Positions 35,573 to 44,953 of a stretch of 64,000 bases of DNA are shown piece after piece. The notes below the pieces were generated by a model, which was not told the origin of the DNA, ran no database searches, and saw nothing but the letters and a program-made list of their open reading frames with translations. The position numbers and the translations under genes are program-made. Source of the DNA: Bradyrhizobium sp. Ghvi (lineage in GTDB: Bacteria > Pseudomonadota > Alphaproteobacteria > Rhizobiales > Xanthobacteraceae); the NCBI RefSeq assembly GCF_900115265.1, contig NZ_FOVU01000006.1, positions 186,001 to 250,000 on the forward strand, written 5' to 3'. Each line of letters begins with the position of its first letter. The first letter of the stretch is position 1.

Positions 35573-38500
35573 GGGCTTCGCTCACGGCACTGGACAGAAT
35601 GCGAAGCAGGCCGGTCAGCGGCGCATGGAGCCCCTCAGGCCGGTGGGACAGCTCGTACTCTACCTCGTCGAACGCTTGATCAAGCAGGAAAAACCTTAAC
35701 ATGCTTTCCGCGGAAAGGTTCTCTTCCGGCCAGAGCCGTCGGTCGGTCATGGCCTCGCGGTAGGCGGACAGGAAGGTCGCGGTGGCATGTTTGCGCCATT
35801 CGTCGAGCGCGGTGGCAATCCGGTCCTGTTCGTCACTCCCGCCCGACAGCGCCCGGGTAAGCGCCGCGTTAACCGAAAGATCAATCGAGCGGACCAGGCC
35901 CGCGACGTCGCGCGCGGCCGGTAGCCTGCGCCACTTGTCGGCCAGCGCCAAATGTGGATCGCCGTCGAAGTCGATGATGAAGATGTCATCCTTCACGATC
36001 AGAGTTTGCCCGAGACGGAAGTCGCCATGATGACGGATGTTCAACCCGCCAACGTCGGATGGCAAGAGCGCGCTGATATGGTCCGGCAAGGTCGTACGCA
36101 ATGCGACGAGTTGATCGATCAGCGGACGGTCGGCTTCGCGCAGGCCGTCCCGGCTGTTGGCGAGCTGGTCGAGAACACGTTCCGCGCGTGTCTTGAGATC
36201 GATCGTCCAGCGCTTGACGTCCGCAGGACCGATCGGTTCGGGAGCAAGGTCGGCGGATCCTGCGGCGGCGAGCGCCATGTGCAGCTCGGCGAGCCGGCGG
36301 CCGATCTGGGCCATGAAGTGCAGATAGGGTGCCTGCTCCTGGGTCTCGCGGTGGGTTTCACCCGCTGGCAACACCCGTTGCTCGTCGATATAGCGGTCGA
36401 GATAGCCCGTGGTGACGGTCCAGCCATCCCCCTGGTTCTCGACATAGGCATGCAGCACGCCGAGCGCGCTGCTTCTGTCGCCCTCGACCAGCTCGACGCT
36501 GCCGAGCAGCGCCGGCGTGTTGGGAAAGCGCGCGACCTCCGTGAGATAGCGGCCGATCTCGATCTCCGGGTTGGCACCGCTTTCGAGCCGGCGATAGATC
36601 TTGGCGACATATTGGTTGTCGACCAGCGCAGTGCTGTTCGACTGCTCGACCGCCCGGATGCGCGCGGGCTCCTTCACGATGTAATCGGCGAAGCGGCTGG
36701 TCGGCTTGAACTCCAGCCGCAGATTGTTCTCTTCCACCACCAGGTTCTGCGACAAGCCGCGCAGGAAAAGCCCGATGAAGATCTGGTCGGTAGCGACATC
36801 GAGCAGCGTGCCTTCGCGTGCGCCCTGGCGCACCGCGGCGAGTGCCTTCGGGTTGAAGCGCTCGCGGTCGAAACGTACCCACTCGATCTGCATCGGCAGC
36901 ACGTAACGCGTTGTGACGTCGTCCTGCCCCGTCTCGAAAAAGGCGATCCAGGGCCTGTTGTCGCCGATGTCGCTGAAGGGCACCGCTGATGTCAGTGTAG
37001 CCTTGATGTGCTTGGGATTGTGCTCGGGATACCACCGCGTCCGTGACAGGAAGCCCGGCAGCACCTCGCGCTCGAACACGCCGCGCTCGCGAGCGAGCGA
37101 GACCCAGTTCGAATTCACCGGCACGACCAGCGTCTCGAATTCCGGCACCGCGCGCGGCACGACCGGCTCGGACTTGTCGCGCTCCTGGAGCTGGAACCAG
37201 TAGAAGCCGTAAGGCCCCAGCGTGATCATATAGGGCAGTTCGCCGATCGCCGGAAAACGGGTACGTCCCAGCATCTCCTGCGGGATGCGGTCCTTCCACG
37301 GCGACAGATCGAGCTCGGTCGCCTGCGCCGCGCGGGAGAGGTTGGCGACGCAGAGGATCACTTCGTCGCGGTATTGGCGGACATAGGCGAGCACGGCGCG
37401 GTTGGCCGGGCGGATGAAGGTCATGGTGCCGCGGCCGAAGGCCAGCGTCGACTTGCGCACCGAGATCAGCCGCTTGGTCGCGTTGAGCAGCGACGACAGG
37501 CTGCGCGACTGCGCCTCCACATTGACCGAATCGTAGCCGTAGACCGGATCCATGATAGGCGGGGCGTAGAGGCGGGCGGGATCGGCGCGGGAGAAGCCGC
37601 CGTTGCGGTCCGGGCTCCACTGCATCGGCGTGCGCACGCCATTGCGATCGCCGAGATAGATGTTGTCGCCCATGCCGATCTCGTCGCCGTAATAGATGAT
37701 CGGCGTGCCCGGGAATGACAGCAGCAGCGAGTTCATCAACTCGATCTTGCGTCGGTCATTGTCCATCAGCGGCGCAAGCCGCCGGCGGATGCCGACATTG
37801 ATGCGGGCGCGTGGATCGTTGGCATAGGTGGTCCAGAGATAGTCGCGCTCGACGTCGGTGACCATCTCCAGCGTCAGCTCGTCATGGTTGCGCAGGAACA
37901 GCGCCCATTGGCAACTCGCAGGGATATCGGGCGTCTGGCGCAGGATGTCGGTGATCGGAAAGCGGTCCTCCTGCGCGATTGCCATGTAGATGCGCGGCAT
38001 CAGCGGGAAGTGGTAGGCCATGTGGCATTCGTCGCCGCGGCCGAAATATTCCTGAACGTCCTCGGGCCATTGATTGGCCTCGGCCAGCAGCAGCTTGCCC
38101 TTCGAGTAGGCGTCCAACTCCTGGCGCAGCCGCTTGATGATCGCGTGCGTCTCGGGGAGGTTCTCGTTCGAGGTGCCCTCGCGCTCGCAGAGATACGGAA
38201 TGGCATCCAGCCGGAAGCCGTCGACACCGGCATCCAGCCAACGCTTCATCACCTGGATGATGGCGCTGACGACGCGCGGATTGTCGAAATTGAGGTCCGG
38301 CTGGTGCGAGAAGAAGCGGTGCCAGTAGAACGCGCCGGCCTCGGGATCCCAGGTCCAGTTCGACTTCTCGGTGTCGGTGAAGATGATCCGCGTGCCCTGG
38401 TATTTCTGGTCGGTGTCGCTCCAGACATACCAATTGCGAGCACTCGAGCCCGGATGGCTGCGGCGCGCGCGCTTGAACCATTTGTGCTGGTCCGACGTGT

Positions 38501-38858
38501 GGTTGACCACCAGTTCGGTGATGACGCGCAAGCCCCGCTTCTGCGCCTCCTGGATGAAGCGCTTGAAATCCTTCATGGTCCCGAAGTCGGGATTGATCGA
38601 ACCGTAGTCCGCGATGTCGTAGCCGTCGTCGCGGCCGGGCGAGGGATAGAACGGCAGCAGCCAAAGTGCGGTGACGCCCAGATCCTGCAGATAGGGCAGC
38701 TTCTCGGTCAGCCCGGCAAAATCGCCGATTCCGTCATTGTTGCTGTCGGCGAAGGCCTTGACGTGGAGCTGGTAGATGATGGCGTCCTTGTACCAGAGCT
38801 CATCCACGATCTCGGCAGCCTCAGCCTTCTTGGTGTCGACGGAAGACAGAACATTCAT
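35565..38858 (-). CDS. treS: Trehalose synthase-maltokinase fusion (TreS-Mak/Pep2)
   Basis: About 1097 residues, two enzymes in one chain. Residues about 1-560 are a GH13_16 TreS (trehalose-maltose isomerase) with nucleophile Asp218 in [11 protein letters not shown], acid Glu260 in [12 protein letters not shown] and [12 protein letters not shown]. From about residue 640 a maltokinase follows with [12 protein letters not shown] (Brenner motif) and [12 protein letters not shown] (Mg site), making maltose-1-phosphate from ATP. Both halves keep their key residues. The ATG at 38858 has AGGGG 7 nt upstream. The gene lies 11 bp after the GlgE-like gene, the layout of GlgE-pathway clusters. Confidence 0.97.
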   Translation of the reverse strand: MNVLSSVDTKKAEAAEIVDELWYKDAIIYQLHVKAFADSNNDGIGDFAGLTEKLPYLQDLGVTALWLLPFYPSPGRDDGYDIADYGSINPDFGTMKDFKRFIQEAQKRGLRVITELVVNHTSDQHKWFKRARRSHPGSSARNWYVWSDTDQKYQGTRIIFTDTEKSNWTWDPEAGAFYWHRFFSHQPDLNFDNPRVVSAIIQVMKRWLDAGVDGFRLDAIPYLCEREGTSNENLPETHAIIKRLRQELDAYSKGKLLLAEANQWPEDVQEYFGRGDECHMAYHFPLMPRIYMAIAQEDRFPITDILRQTPDIPASCQWALFLRNHDELTLEMVTDVERDYLWTTYANDPRARINVGIRRRLAPLMDNDRRKIELMNSLLLSFPGTPIIYYGDEIGMGDNIYLGDRNGVRTPMQWSPDRNGGFSRADPARLYAPPIMDPVYGYDSVNVEAQSRSLSSLLNATKRLISVRKSTLAFGRGTMTFIRPANRAVLAYVRQYRDEVILCVANLSRAAQATELDLSPWKDRIPQEMLGRTRFPAIGELPYMITLGPYGFYWFQLQERDKSEPVVPRAVPEFETLVVPVNSNWVSLARERGVFEREVLPGFLSRTRWYPEHNPKHIKATLTSAVPFSDIGDNRPWIAFFETGQDDVTTRYVLPMQIEWVRFDRERFNPKALAAVRQGAREGTLLDVATDQIFIGLFLRGLSQNLVVEENNLRLEFKPTSRFADYIVKEPARIRAVEQSNSTALVDNQYVAKIYRRLESGANPEIEIGRYLTEVARFPNTPALLGSVELVEGDRSSALGVLHAYVENQGDGWTVTTGYLDRYIDEQRVLPAGETHRETQEQAPYLHFMAQIGRRLAELHMALAAAGSADLAPEPIGPADVKRWTIDLKTRAERVLDQLANSRDGLREADRPLIDQLVALRTTLPDHISALLPSDVGGLNIRHHGDFRLGQTLIVKDDIFIIDFDGDPHLALADKWRRLPAARDVAGLVRSIDLSVNAALTRALSGGSDEQDRIATALDEWRKHATATFLSAYREAMTDRRLWPEENLSAESMLRFFLLDQAFDEVEYELSHRPEGLHAPLTGLLRILSSAVSEAHA

Positions 38859-38869
38859 GGCGTGACCCC

Positions 38870-40816
38870 TTACGCCAGGCAGCGGAACACGAGCGCCGGA
38901 TCGCGGTCGGGATCGATACGCAACCTGATCCCGCCCCATTCGATGCGGGACTGTTCGCCTGTCATGAGATTCTCGAGTGTCGTGACGTGGCGGCGTTCGC
39001 CGCCGACTTCGATGGTGAGGTCGCCGAGCGGCAACCAGAATTCGCGTACGTGGCGCGACAGGGCGATGGCTGCGACGACCGTGTTGGCCGGTTCGGCTGC
39101 CTCCTTCACGAAGGCGATAGTCTCGCCGTCCTCGATGCCCAGGAAGCGCAGGTTGACGGTCTGCTGCAGCGCCGCGTTGTCGTTGCGGATGCGGTTGAGC
39201 GCCGCGATGTAGGCCTTGATGTTGCCGGGTTTGTCCCAGTCGCGCTGGCGGATCTGGTACTTCTCGGAATCCAGATATTCTTCGTGGCCCGCGACGGCCT
39301 CGTGCTCGAGCAGCTCGAACCCGCTGTAAAGGCCGTAATTGCCGGACAACATGGCGGCCAGCGCGACGCGCGACTTGAACATCCAGCTTTCACCGCTCTG
39401 GAGATGATAAGGCAAGAGGTCCGCGGTGTTGACGAACAGATGCGGGCGATAGAAGTCGCGCTCCGGATAGCCGGTCATTTCGCCGAGATATTGCTCCAGC
39501 TCCCACTTTCCGGTGCGCCAGGGGAAATAGCTGAAGGACTGCGAGAAGCCGAGCTTGGCGAGGCCCTTCATCAGCTTCGGCCGCGCAAACGTCTTGGAGA
39601 ACAGGATCACCTCCGGATGCCGCGAGCGGATGTCGCGGATCAGCCACTCCCAGAACGGAAGCGGCGCGGTGTCGTGGTTGTCGATCGCGAAGATGGTGAC
39701 GCCATGATCGATCCAGAACAGCATGGCATCGCGGAATGCATTCCACAGCCCAGCCCGGTCGACCGAGGCGAAATCGGGGATCACGATATCCGAATACGGA
39801 CCATCCGCCGTCCGCACCGAACGGTCCGGCCGCCATTTGAACCATTCCGGATGCTGCGTCAGCCAGGGGTGGTCCGGCGAGCATTGCACGGCGAAATCGA
39901 GCGCGAGCTCGACCCCGTATTCGAGGCACGTGGCGACCAGCGCGCGGAAATCCTCGATGGTGCCGAGCTCGGGATGCAGGCCGTCGTGGCCTCCCTCGGC
40001 CGCGCCAATGGCGTAGGGCGAGCCCGGCTCGCCTTCGGTCGCGACAGGCGCATTGTTGCGGCCCTTGCGCCTGGTGCGGCCGATCGGATGGATCGGCGTG
40101 AAATACAGGACGTCAAAGCCCATCGCCGCGATATCGGGCACGCGCGCGATGCAGTCGCGGAGCGTGCCGTGCCGGCCGGCGACTTGGCTCTGACTGCGCG
40201 GCATCATCTGATACCAGGCGCCGAAGCGCGCTCTGTCGCGGTCGATGACAAGCGGGAAATTCCGTGAGCGGGTCAGGTCGGGGCGCGCCTGGCTCTCGGC
40301 CATGGCTTCGCTGAGATCAGCGGCAAGCAGCGGCGCAACGTCGCCGCTGCCGAGATAGTCCTCGCATTGCCTCGCTATCACGGCCGCGGCGTCCTGTCGC
40401 GCGCCGTGCGCCTTGGTCAGCAGGCCCGCGCCCTCGATGGCATCGAGCGTGACATCGCCGCCGGCCAGCTGCTTGCGTTCGAGCCCGTGACGCCAGGTGG
40501 CGAATTCGTCGGTCCAGGCTTCGATGGCATAGACATATTGGCCTGCTTCGGTCGGCACGAACGCACCGGACCAGCGGTCATCGCCGTGATGGGTCATGGT
40601 CTCGCGCCGCCATTCCCGCTCCTGCTCGCCACGCCAGACCAGCGCGGCGCTGATGGTGGCATCGCCGTCGCGATAGATATCGGCCCATACCTCGACCCGA
40701 TCGCCCGCGATCCGCTTCACGGCGAAGCGGCCGCCGTCGATCGAGGGATAGACGTCTTCGATCAGGAAAGCGCTGCCGGCAGCGGCACTCTCGACAGTTT
40801 GAATTGTCTTGTTCAC
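38870..40816 (-). CDS. glgE: GlgE-like maltosyltransferase homologue with substituted catalytic residues
   Basis: About 648 residues. The architecture is full GlgE (DUF3416 N-domain from [22 protein letters not shown]13_3 barrel, C-domain), with clear family landmarks such as [20 protein letters not shown] and [17 protein letters not shown]. Active GlgE has FRVDNPHTKP; here it is [10 protein letters not shown] (nucleophile Asp379 kept, Arg lost). Active GlgE has AEAF or SEAF; here it is SKTF, so the general-acid Glu is Lys408. The PPKKYQDI phosphate loop is DGPYSDI, without Lys. Asp466 (NTADLL) remains. GTG 40816 is the likely start, since a longer frame to 41008 would span the promoter. Activity as maltose-1-phosphate transferase is doubtful. 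Confidence 0.85.
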   Translation of the reverse strand: MNKTIQTVESAAAGSAFLIEDVYPSIDGGRFAVKRIAGDRVEVWADIYRDGDATISAALVWRGEQEREWRRETMTHHGDDRWSGAFVPTEAGQYVYAIEAWTDEFATWRHGLERKQLAGGDVTLDAIEGAGLLTKAHGARQDAAAVIARQCEDYLGSGDVAPLLAADLSEAMAESQARPDLTRSRNFPLVIDRDRARFGAWYQMMPRSQSQVAGRHGTLRDCIARVPDIAAMGFDVLYFTPIHPIGRTRRKGRNNAPVATEGEPGSPYAIGAAEGGHDGLHPELGTIEDFRALVATCLEYGVELALDFAVQCSPDHPWLTQHPEWFKWRPDRSVRTADGPYSDIVIPDFASVDRAGLWNAFRDAMLFWIDHGVTIFAIDNHDTAPLPFWEWLIRDIRSRHPEVILFSKTFARPKLMKGLAKLGFSQSFSYFPWRTGKWELEQYLGEMTGYPERDFYRPHLFVNTADLLPYHLQSGESWMFKSRVALAAMLSGNYGLYSGFELLEHEAVAGHEEYLDSEKYQIRQRDWDKPGNIKAYIAALNRIRNDNAALQQTVNLRFLGIEDGETIAFVKEAAEPANTVVAAIALSRHVREFWLPLGDLTIEVGGERRHVTTLENLMTGEQSRIEWGGIRLRIDPDRDPALVFRCLA

Positions 40817-40886
40817 GGTGATGCCATTGACAAGAAAGCAGGGGCCCGTTTCCCTTGCCGGGAACCTACGCTTGATACCACTATAG

Positions 40887-40912
40887 AAAGCCGCTTGTGT
40901 GTCATTGGTTCC
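40887..40912 (-). promoter_or_regulatory. EcfG-like promoter of the glgE-treY operon
   Basis: Minus-strand GGAAC (40912-40908), 17 bases, then CTTT (40890-40887): one mismatch to the consensus. The predicted start is about 64 nt before the GTG at 40816. The -35 box forms one half of the palindrome GTTCCC-TT-GGGAAC. Confidence 0.45.
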
Positions 40913-40916
40913 CTTG

Positions 40917-40942
40917 GGAACAGCAGGCGCAGTTTGTGAGTT
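40917..40942 (+). promoter_or_regulatory. EcfG-like promoter of malQ
   Basis: GGAAC (40917-40921), 17 bases, AGTT (40939-40942): one mismatch to GGAAC-N16/17-CGTT. Its -35 box is the other half of the same palindrome, so the two promoters diverge back to back. The UTR to malQ would be about 72 nt. Confidence 0.45.
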
Positions 40943-41020
40943 AAGACCGACTAACCTCTTCCTCGACCTCGTTAAAATCAATGCCACCGGCCGATTGAAG
41001 GCCTGCAAGCTGCGTGCCGA

Positions 41021-42982
41021 ATGGACCTTTTAGCTCAAGCCCGGATGAAGGGCGTCCAGTCCGAATTCGTCGATGCGCTCGGAAAGCTGCGGGTCACCGC
41101 GCCCGAGGCACTCAAATCCATCCTCGACGCCCTGCCCGAGAAGCGGGTCTATCGCTTCGCCAGCGGGCCGGTCGTGGTGCGCGCGCTGGGTAATCCGCGC
41201 ACCGAGCTTGCGGCCATCGGCACAGCGCCGCTGCGGTGGAAAATCGCCGGCAATGGCCACCTGATTGCACAGGGCGAGACGCGTGAGCCCGTGATCGCAT
41301 GGCCCGCCGGCCTGCCGCTCGGCTATCACCGGCTGACGCTGACCGATGCCGGTGGCGCGTCGGAAGAGGTGCCGATGATCGTCGCACCCGAACGGGCCTT
41401 CGGCGGCGATTTCGACCGCGGCTGGCTGCTCGCCGTGCAGCTCTACAGTGTCCGCTCGAACCGCAATTGGGGCATCGGCGATTTCACCGATCTGGCCGGC
41501 CTCGTCAGGCTGGCAAAACAACTGGGCGCCGATGGCGTCGGCCTCAATCCGCTGCATGTCCTGTTCGACGACCAGCCGGGCGATTGCAGTCCTTACTCGC
41601 CGAACAGCCGGCTGTTTCTCAACCCGCTCTACATCGACGTCGAGGCCATCCCCGAATTTTCGGCAGACCTCATTCCGGACGCGGCTGCGACCGCCGCGCG
41701 GCTGCGCGAAGGCGACCGCGTCCCCTATGCCGATATGGCGGCGCTGAAATGGCTGGGCCTGCGTGCCGCCTTTGACAGTTTCGTGAAAAGCGCGAGCGGC
41801 GTCCGCCGCAACAGGTTCGATGCTTTCCGCGCCGACCGGGGACCCCTGTTGTCGCGCTTTGCCTGTTTCGAGGTGCTGCGGCATCGCTTCAATAGACCAT
41901 GGTGGGAATGGCCGGCCGAATGGCAGCAGCCGGACGATGCCAAATGCGCTGCCTTGCGCAACGGCCCCGACAAGCGCGAGGTCGAGTTCGTCGAATTCGT
42001 GCAATGGACCGCTGACGCGCAACTGCACGCGGCCAAGCAGCTCTCGGCCGAGCTCGGCATGCGCGTCGGGCTCTATCTCGACGTCGCCGTCGGCGTACAG
42101 TCCAACGGCTTCGATGCCTGGAACGAGCAGACGGCGATCTCCCGCCACCTTGCGGTCGGAGCGCCACCCGACGTGCTCAACACCGTCGGGCAGGACTGGG
42201 GCCTGGCCGGCTTCAACGCGGGCGGCCTGGAGGCTCAATCTTTTGTACCCTTCGCCGACATGGTGGCCGCCTCGATGCGCCATGCCGGTGCCATCAGGCT
42301 CGATCACGTGCTGGGCCTGAAGCGGCTGTATCTGGTGCCGCGCGGCTTCAAGCCCGACAACGGCGCCTATGTGCAGATGCCGCTGGAGGCATTGCTCGCC
42401 GCGGTGGTGCGCGAGAGCGTCGCGCACAAATGCATCGTGATCGGCGAGGACCTCGGCACGGTTCCGGAAGGGTTTCGCGAGACCATGCAGGATTTCGGCA
42501 TCTGGTCGTACCTCGTCATGATGTTCGAGCGCGACGATGCCGGCCATTTCCGCAATGTCGATCATTACCGGCCGAACGCGCTGGTGACGCTGAACACGCA
42601 TGATCTCTGCACCTATGCGGGCTGGCGCTCGTTCGGCGATCTCAGGATGAAGCGGTCGCTCGGTCTCGATCCCGGCGAGGACGACCAGGCCCGCTGGAAT
42701 GCGCTCGGCGGGCTCGACGAGATCCTGCGGCAGAATGGCATCAACGCCAACGATCTCTATTCGGTGCTGACCTTCCTGTCGCGCACGCCGTCGCGGCTGC
42801 TGGCGGTCTCGATGGAGGATCTGCTCGGGGTGGTCGACCAGCCCAACATTCCCGGCACGATCGACGAGCACCCGAACTGGCGCCAGCGCCTGCCTGTCGC
42901 GCTCGACAAGATCGCGACCAAGATCGATCTCGCGGCTTTGAAGGCCGCGACGCGGGAACGTTCGCTGCACGGTGGGAGTTGA
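41021..42982 (+). CDS. malQ: 4-alpha-glucanotransferase MalQ (amylomaltase)
   Basis: 653 residues, GH77. It transfers glucan chains between malto-oligosaccharides and releases glucose. A short N-terminal extension (to about residue 130) precedes the barrel: LLAVQLYSVRSNRNWGIGDF, LNPLHVLFDDQPGDCSPYSP, GLYLDVAVGVQSNGFDAW, nucleophile IRLDHVLGLKRLYLVPRG, acid IVIGEDLGTVPEGF and TLNTHDLCTYAGW. All are intact. It is divergent from the glgE-treY operon and 30 bp ahead of the GH15 gene, with which it is probably co-transcribed. It would recycle the short maltodextrins left by TreYZ and GlgX. Confidence 0.96.
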   Translation: MDLLAQARMKGVQSEFVDALGKLRVTAPEALKSILDALPEKRVYRFASGPVVVRALGNPRTELAAIGTAPLRWKIAGNGHLIAQGETREPVIAWPAGLPLGYHRLTLTDAGGASEEVPMIVAPERAFGGDFDRGWLLAVQLYSVRSNRNWGIGDFTDLAGLVRLAKQLGADGVGLNPLHVLFDDQPGDCSPYSPNSRLFLNPLYIDVEAIPEFSADLIPDAAATAARLREGDRVPYADMAALKWLGLRAAFDSFVKSASGVRRNRFDAFRADRGPLLSRFACFEVLRHRFNRPWWEWPAEWQQPDDAKCAALRNGPDKREVEFVEFVQWTADAQLHAAKQLSAELGMRVGLYLDVAVGVQSNGFDAWNEQTAISRHLAVGAPPDVLNTVGQDWGLAGFNAGGLEAQSFVPFADMVAASMRHAGAIRLDHVLGLKRLYLVPRGFKPDNGAYVQMPLEALLAAVVRESVAHKCIVIGEDLGTVPEGFRETMQDFGIWSYLVMMFERDDAGHFRNVDHYRPNALVTLNTHDLCTYAGWRSFGDLRMKRSLGLDPGEDDQARWNALGGLDEILRQNGINANDLYSVLTFLSRTPSRLLAVSMEDLLGVVDQPNIPGTIDEHPNWRQRLPVALDKIATKIDLAALKAATRERSLHGGS

Positions 42983-43012
42983 TTCGCCGGGATTTCCAGG
43001 GCTCGGAAAACA

Positions 43013-44809
43013 TTGTCACGGATCGAGGACTACGCGTTGATTGGCGACTGCGAGACCGCAGCGCTGGTGGGGCGCAACGGCTCGATCGACTGGCTGTGCT
43101 GGCCCGCCTTCGATTCCGACGCCTGCTTTGCCGCGATCCTCGGCACGCACAGGAACGGCCGCTGGCTGGTCGCGCCGAGCGAGGACGCGACTGCGATCTC
43201 GCGCCGCTATCTCGGCGACACCCTCATCCTGGAAACACGCTTTGAAACGAAGAGCGGCGCCGTTGCGCTGATCGATTTCATGCCGCCGCGCGGCAAGGCG
43301 TCCGACATCGTGCGGCTGGTACGCGGCCTCGAGGGCGCCGTGAAAATGCGGATGGAGCTCGTGCTCCGCTTCGGCTTCGGCGTTGATATTCCCTGGGTGC
43401 GGCGGATCGACCATTCGCTGCAGGCGATCGCCGGGCAGGACATGACGGTGCTGCGCACGCCGGTGAAGACGCGCGGCGAGGACCTGACCACGGTCTCCGA
43501 GTTCGAGGTGAAAGCCGGCGAGACCGTGCCATTCGTGCTGACCTACGGTCCCTCCCACCTCAACCCGCCCGAGTCGATCGACCCGGAGACCGCCCTTCGG
43601 GAGACCGAGAAGTTCTGGGAGGAGTGGTGCAGCCATTGCACCCGCGACGGTCCGTATCACGACTTGATCGTGCGCTCGCTGATCACGCTGAAGGCGCTGA
43701 CGTTCGGTCCGACCGGCGGCATCGTCGCCGCGCCCACCACCTCGCTGCCGGAAAAACTCGGCGGCAGCAGGAACTGGGATTACCGCTTCTGCTGGCTGCG
43801 CGATGCCACCTTCACGCTGCTGGCGCTGATGAACTCCGGCTACACCGAGGAGGCCTCGGCCTGGCACAATTGGCTGCTGCGCGCCGCAGCCGGCTCGCCC
43901 GCCAACATGCAGATCATGTACGGCATCTGGGGACAACGGCGGCTGCTGGAATGGGAGGCGGGCTGGCTCGATGGCTATGAGGGCGCGCAGCCGGTGCGCG
44001 TCGGCAATGCCGCGCATGCGCAGCTTCAGCTCGACGTCTACGGTGAGTTGATCGACGCCTTCCACCAGTCGCGCATGGCCAAGCTCAGGCTGGACGAGGA
44101 GAGCTGGGCGCTGGAATGCGCCGTGCTCGACCATCTCGCCGAGGTCTGGGATCATCCCGACCACGGCATCTGGGAGCGCCGCGGCGAGCCGAAGCACTAC
44201 GTCTTCTCCAAGGTGATGACCTGGGTTGCCTTCGACCGGGCGATCAAGAGCGCCGAGACGTTTGGCTTCAAGGCGCCGCTGTTGCACTGGCGCACCTTGC
44301 GCGAGGCCATTCATCGCGACGTCTGCAACAGGGGATTTGACGCGGAGGAGAATACGTTCGTTGAGTCCTACGGCTCGAAACTGCTCGATGCCAGCCTGCT
44401 GCTGTTGCCGGGCGTCGGCTTTCTTCCGCCGGAGGACCCGCGGATCCGCGGTACCATCGCGGCCGTCGAAAAGCACATGATGCGCGACGGTTTCGTGCTG
44501 CGGCATGATCCGCGCGAACTGGCTTCGGGGCAGCCGCCGCTCGAAGGCGCCTTCCTGGCCTGCAGCCTGTGGCTCGCCGATGCCTATGTGTTGTCGGGCG
44601 ATCCCGACAAGGCGCAAGTCTTGTTCGACCGCGTGGTCGGGATCGCCAACGATGTCGGATTGTTGGCCGAGGAATATGATTCAGGCGCGAAGCGCCAGAC
44701 CGGCAATTTCCCGCAGGCGCTGACGCACATCGCCCTGGTCAACACCGCGCACAATCTCTCGGCGGCCCGGCAGAAGAGCGAGAAACCGGCGATGCAGAGG
44801 TCGAAGTAA
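43013..44809 (+). CDS. GH15 family glucoamylase/trehalase-like protein
   Basis: 598 residues. The N-terminus IEDYALIGDCETAALVGRNG with SIDWLCWPAFDS is shared with GH15 proteins that include the mycobacterial trehalases. The (alpha/alpha)6 barrel has LGGSRNWDYRFCWLRDATFT and, near the end, TGNFPQALTHIALVNTA. It is probably an intracellular alpha-glucosidase, since there is no signal peptide. Trehalase or glucoamylase activity cannot be separated by eye. If it is a trehalase, the locus would both make and degrade trehalose. The start appears to be a TTG at 43013, because no ATG or GTG precedes the conserved SRIEDY in frame. Confidence 0.88.
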   Translation: MSRIEDYALIGDCETAALVGRNGSIDWLCWPAFDSDACFAAILGTHRNGRWLVAPSEDATAISRRYLGDTLILETRFETKSGAVALIDFMPPRGKASDIVRLVRGLEGAVKMRMELVLRFGFGVDIPWVRRIDHSLQAIAGQDMTVLRTPVKTRGEDLTTVSEFEVKAGETVPFVLTYGPSHLNPPESIDPETALRETEKFWEEWCSHCTRDGPYHDLIVRSLITLKALTFGPTGGIVAAPTTSLPEKLGGSRNWDYRFCWLRDATFTLLALMNSGYTEEASAWHNWLLRAAAGSPANMQIMYGIWGQRRLLEWEAGWLDGYEGAQPVRVGNAAHAQLQLDVYGELIDAFHQSRMAKLRLDEESWALECAVLDHLAEVWDHPDHGIWERRGEPKHYVFSKVMTWVAFDRAIKSAETFGFKAPLLHWRTLREAIHRDVCNRGFDAEENTFVESYGSKLLDASLLLLPGVGFLPPEDPRIRGTIAAVEKHMMRDGFVLRHDPRELASGQPPLEGAFLACSLWLADAYVLSGDPDKAQVLFDRVVGIANDVGLLAEEYDSGAKRQTGNFPQALTHIALVNTAHNLSAARQKSEKPAMQRSK

Positions 44810-44827
44810 GGGCTCGGCCGGGTCCTT

Positions 44828-44918
44828 GACCTCTCCCGGAGGGAGAGGTCGGATCGCATCGTTAGATGCGGTCCGGGTGAGGGGTTACAGTCTCACCGAC
44901 CGCTGCAGCCCCTCACCC
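44828..44918. repeat. Triple-hairpin intergenic repeat, probable bidirectional terminator
   Basis: GACCTCTCCC-GGA-GGGAGAGGTC (44828-44850) is a perfect 10-bp stem. It is followed by GGATCGCATC-GTTA-GATGCGGTCC (44851-44874) and by GGGTGAGGGG (44875-44884) paired with CCCCTCACCC (44909-44918). The repeat occupies the gap between two convergent genes (stops at 44809 and 44954), so termination in both directions is likely. Related arms are found at 6995 and 58548. Confidence 0.75.
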
Positions 44919-44953
44919 AACCGAGCGGCAGGCGATCGTGACGCCAGCAAACT

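Noticed and set aside
33245-35860. 871-codon plus-strand frame opposite glgB
   Set aside because: Shadow of a high-GC gene. GlgB on the minus strand is intact and in operon context.
40810-40824. Five-codon upstream ORF (ATG GCA TCA CCG TGA) overlapping the GTG start of the GlgE-like gene
   Set aside because: It could be translational control, but there is no ribosome-binding site in front of it, and such short ORFs occur often by chance.
40817-41008. 64-residue N-terminal extension of the GlgE-like protein to an ATG at 41008
   Set aside because: The extension is basic and unlike the GlgE N-domain, has no ribosome-binding site, and would cover the predicted divergent promoters. The family start lies near the GTG at 40816.
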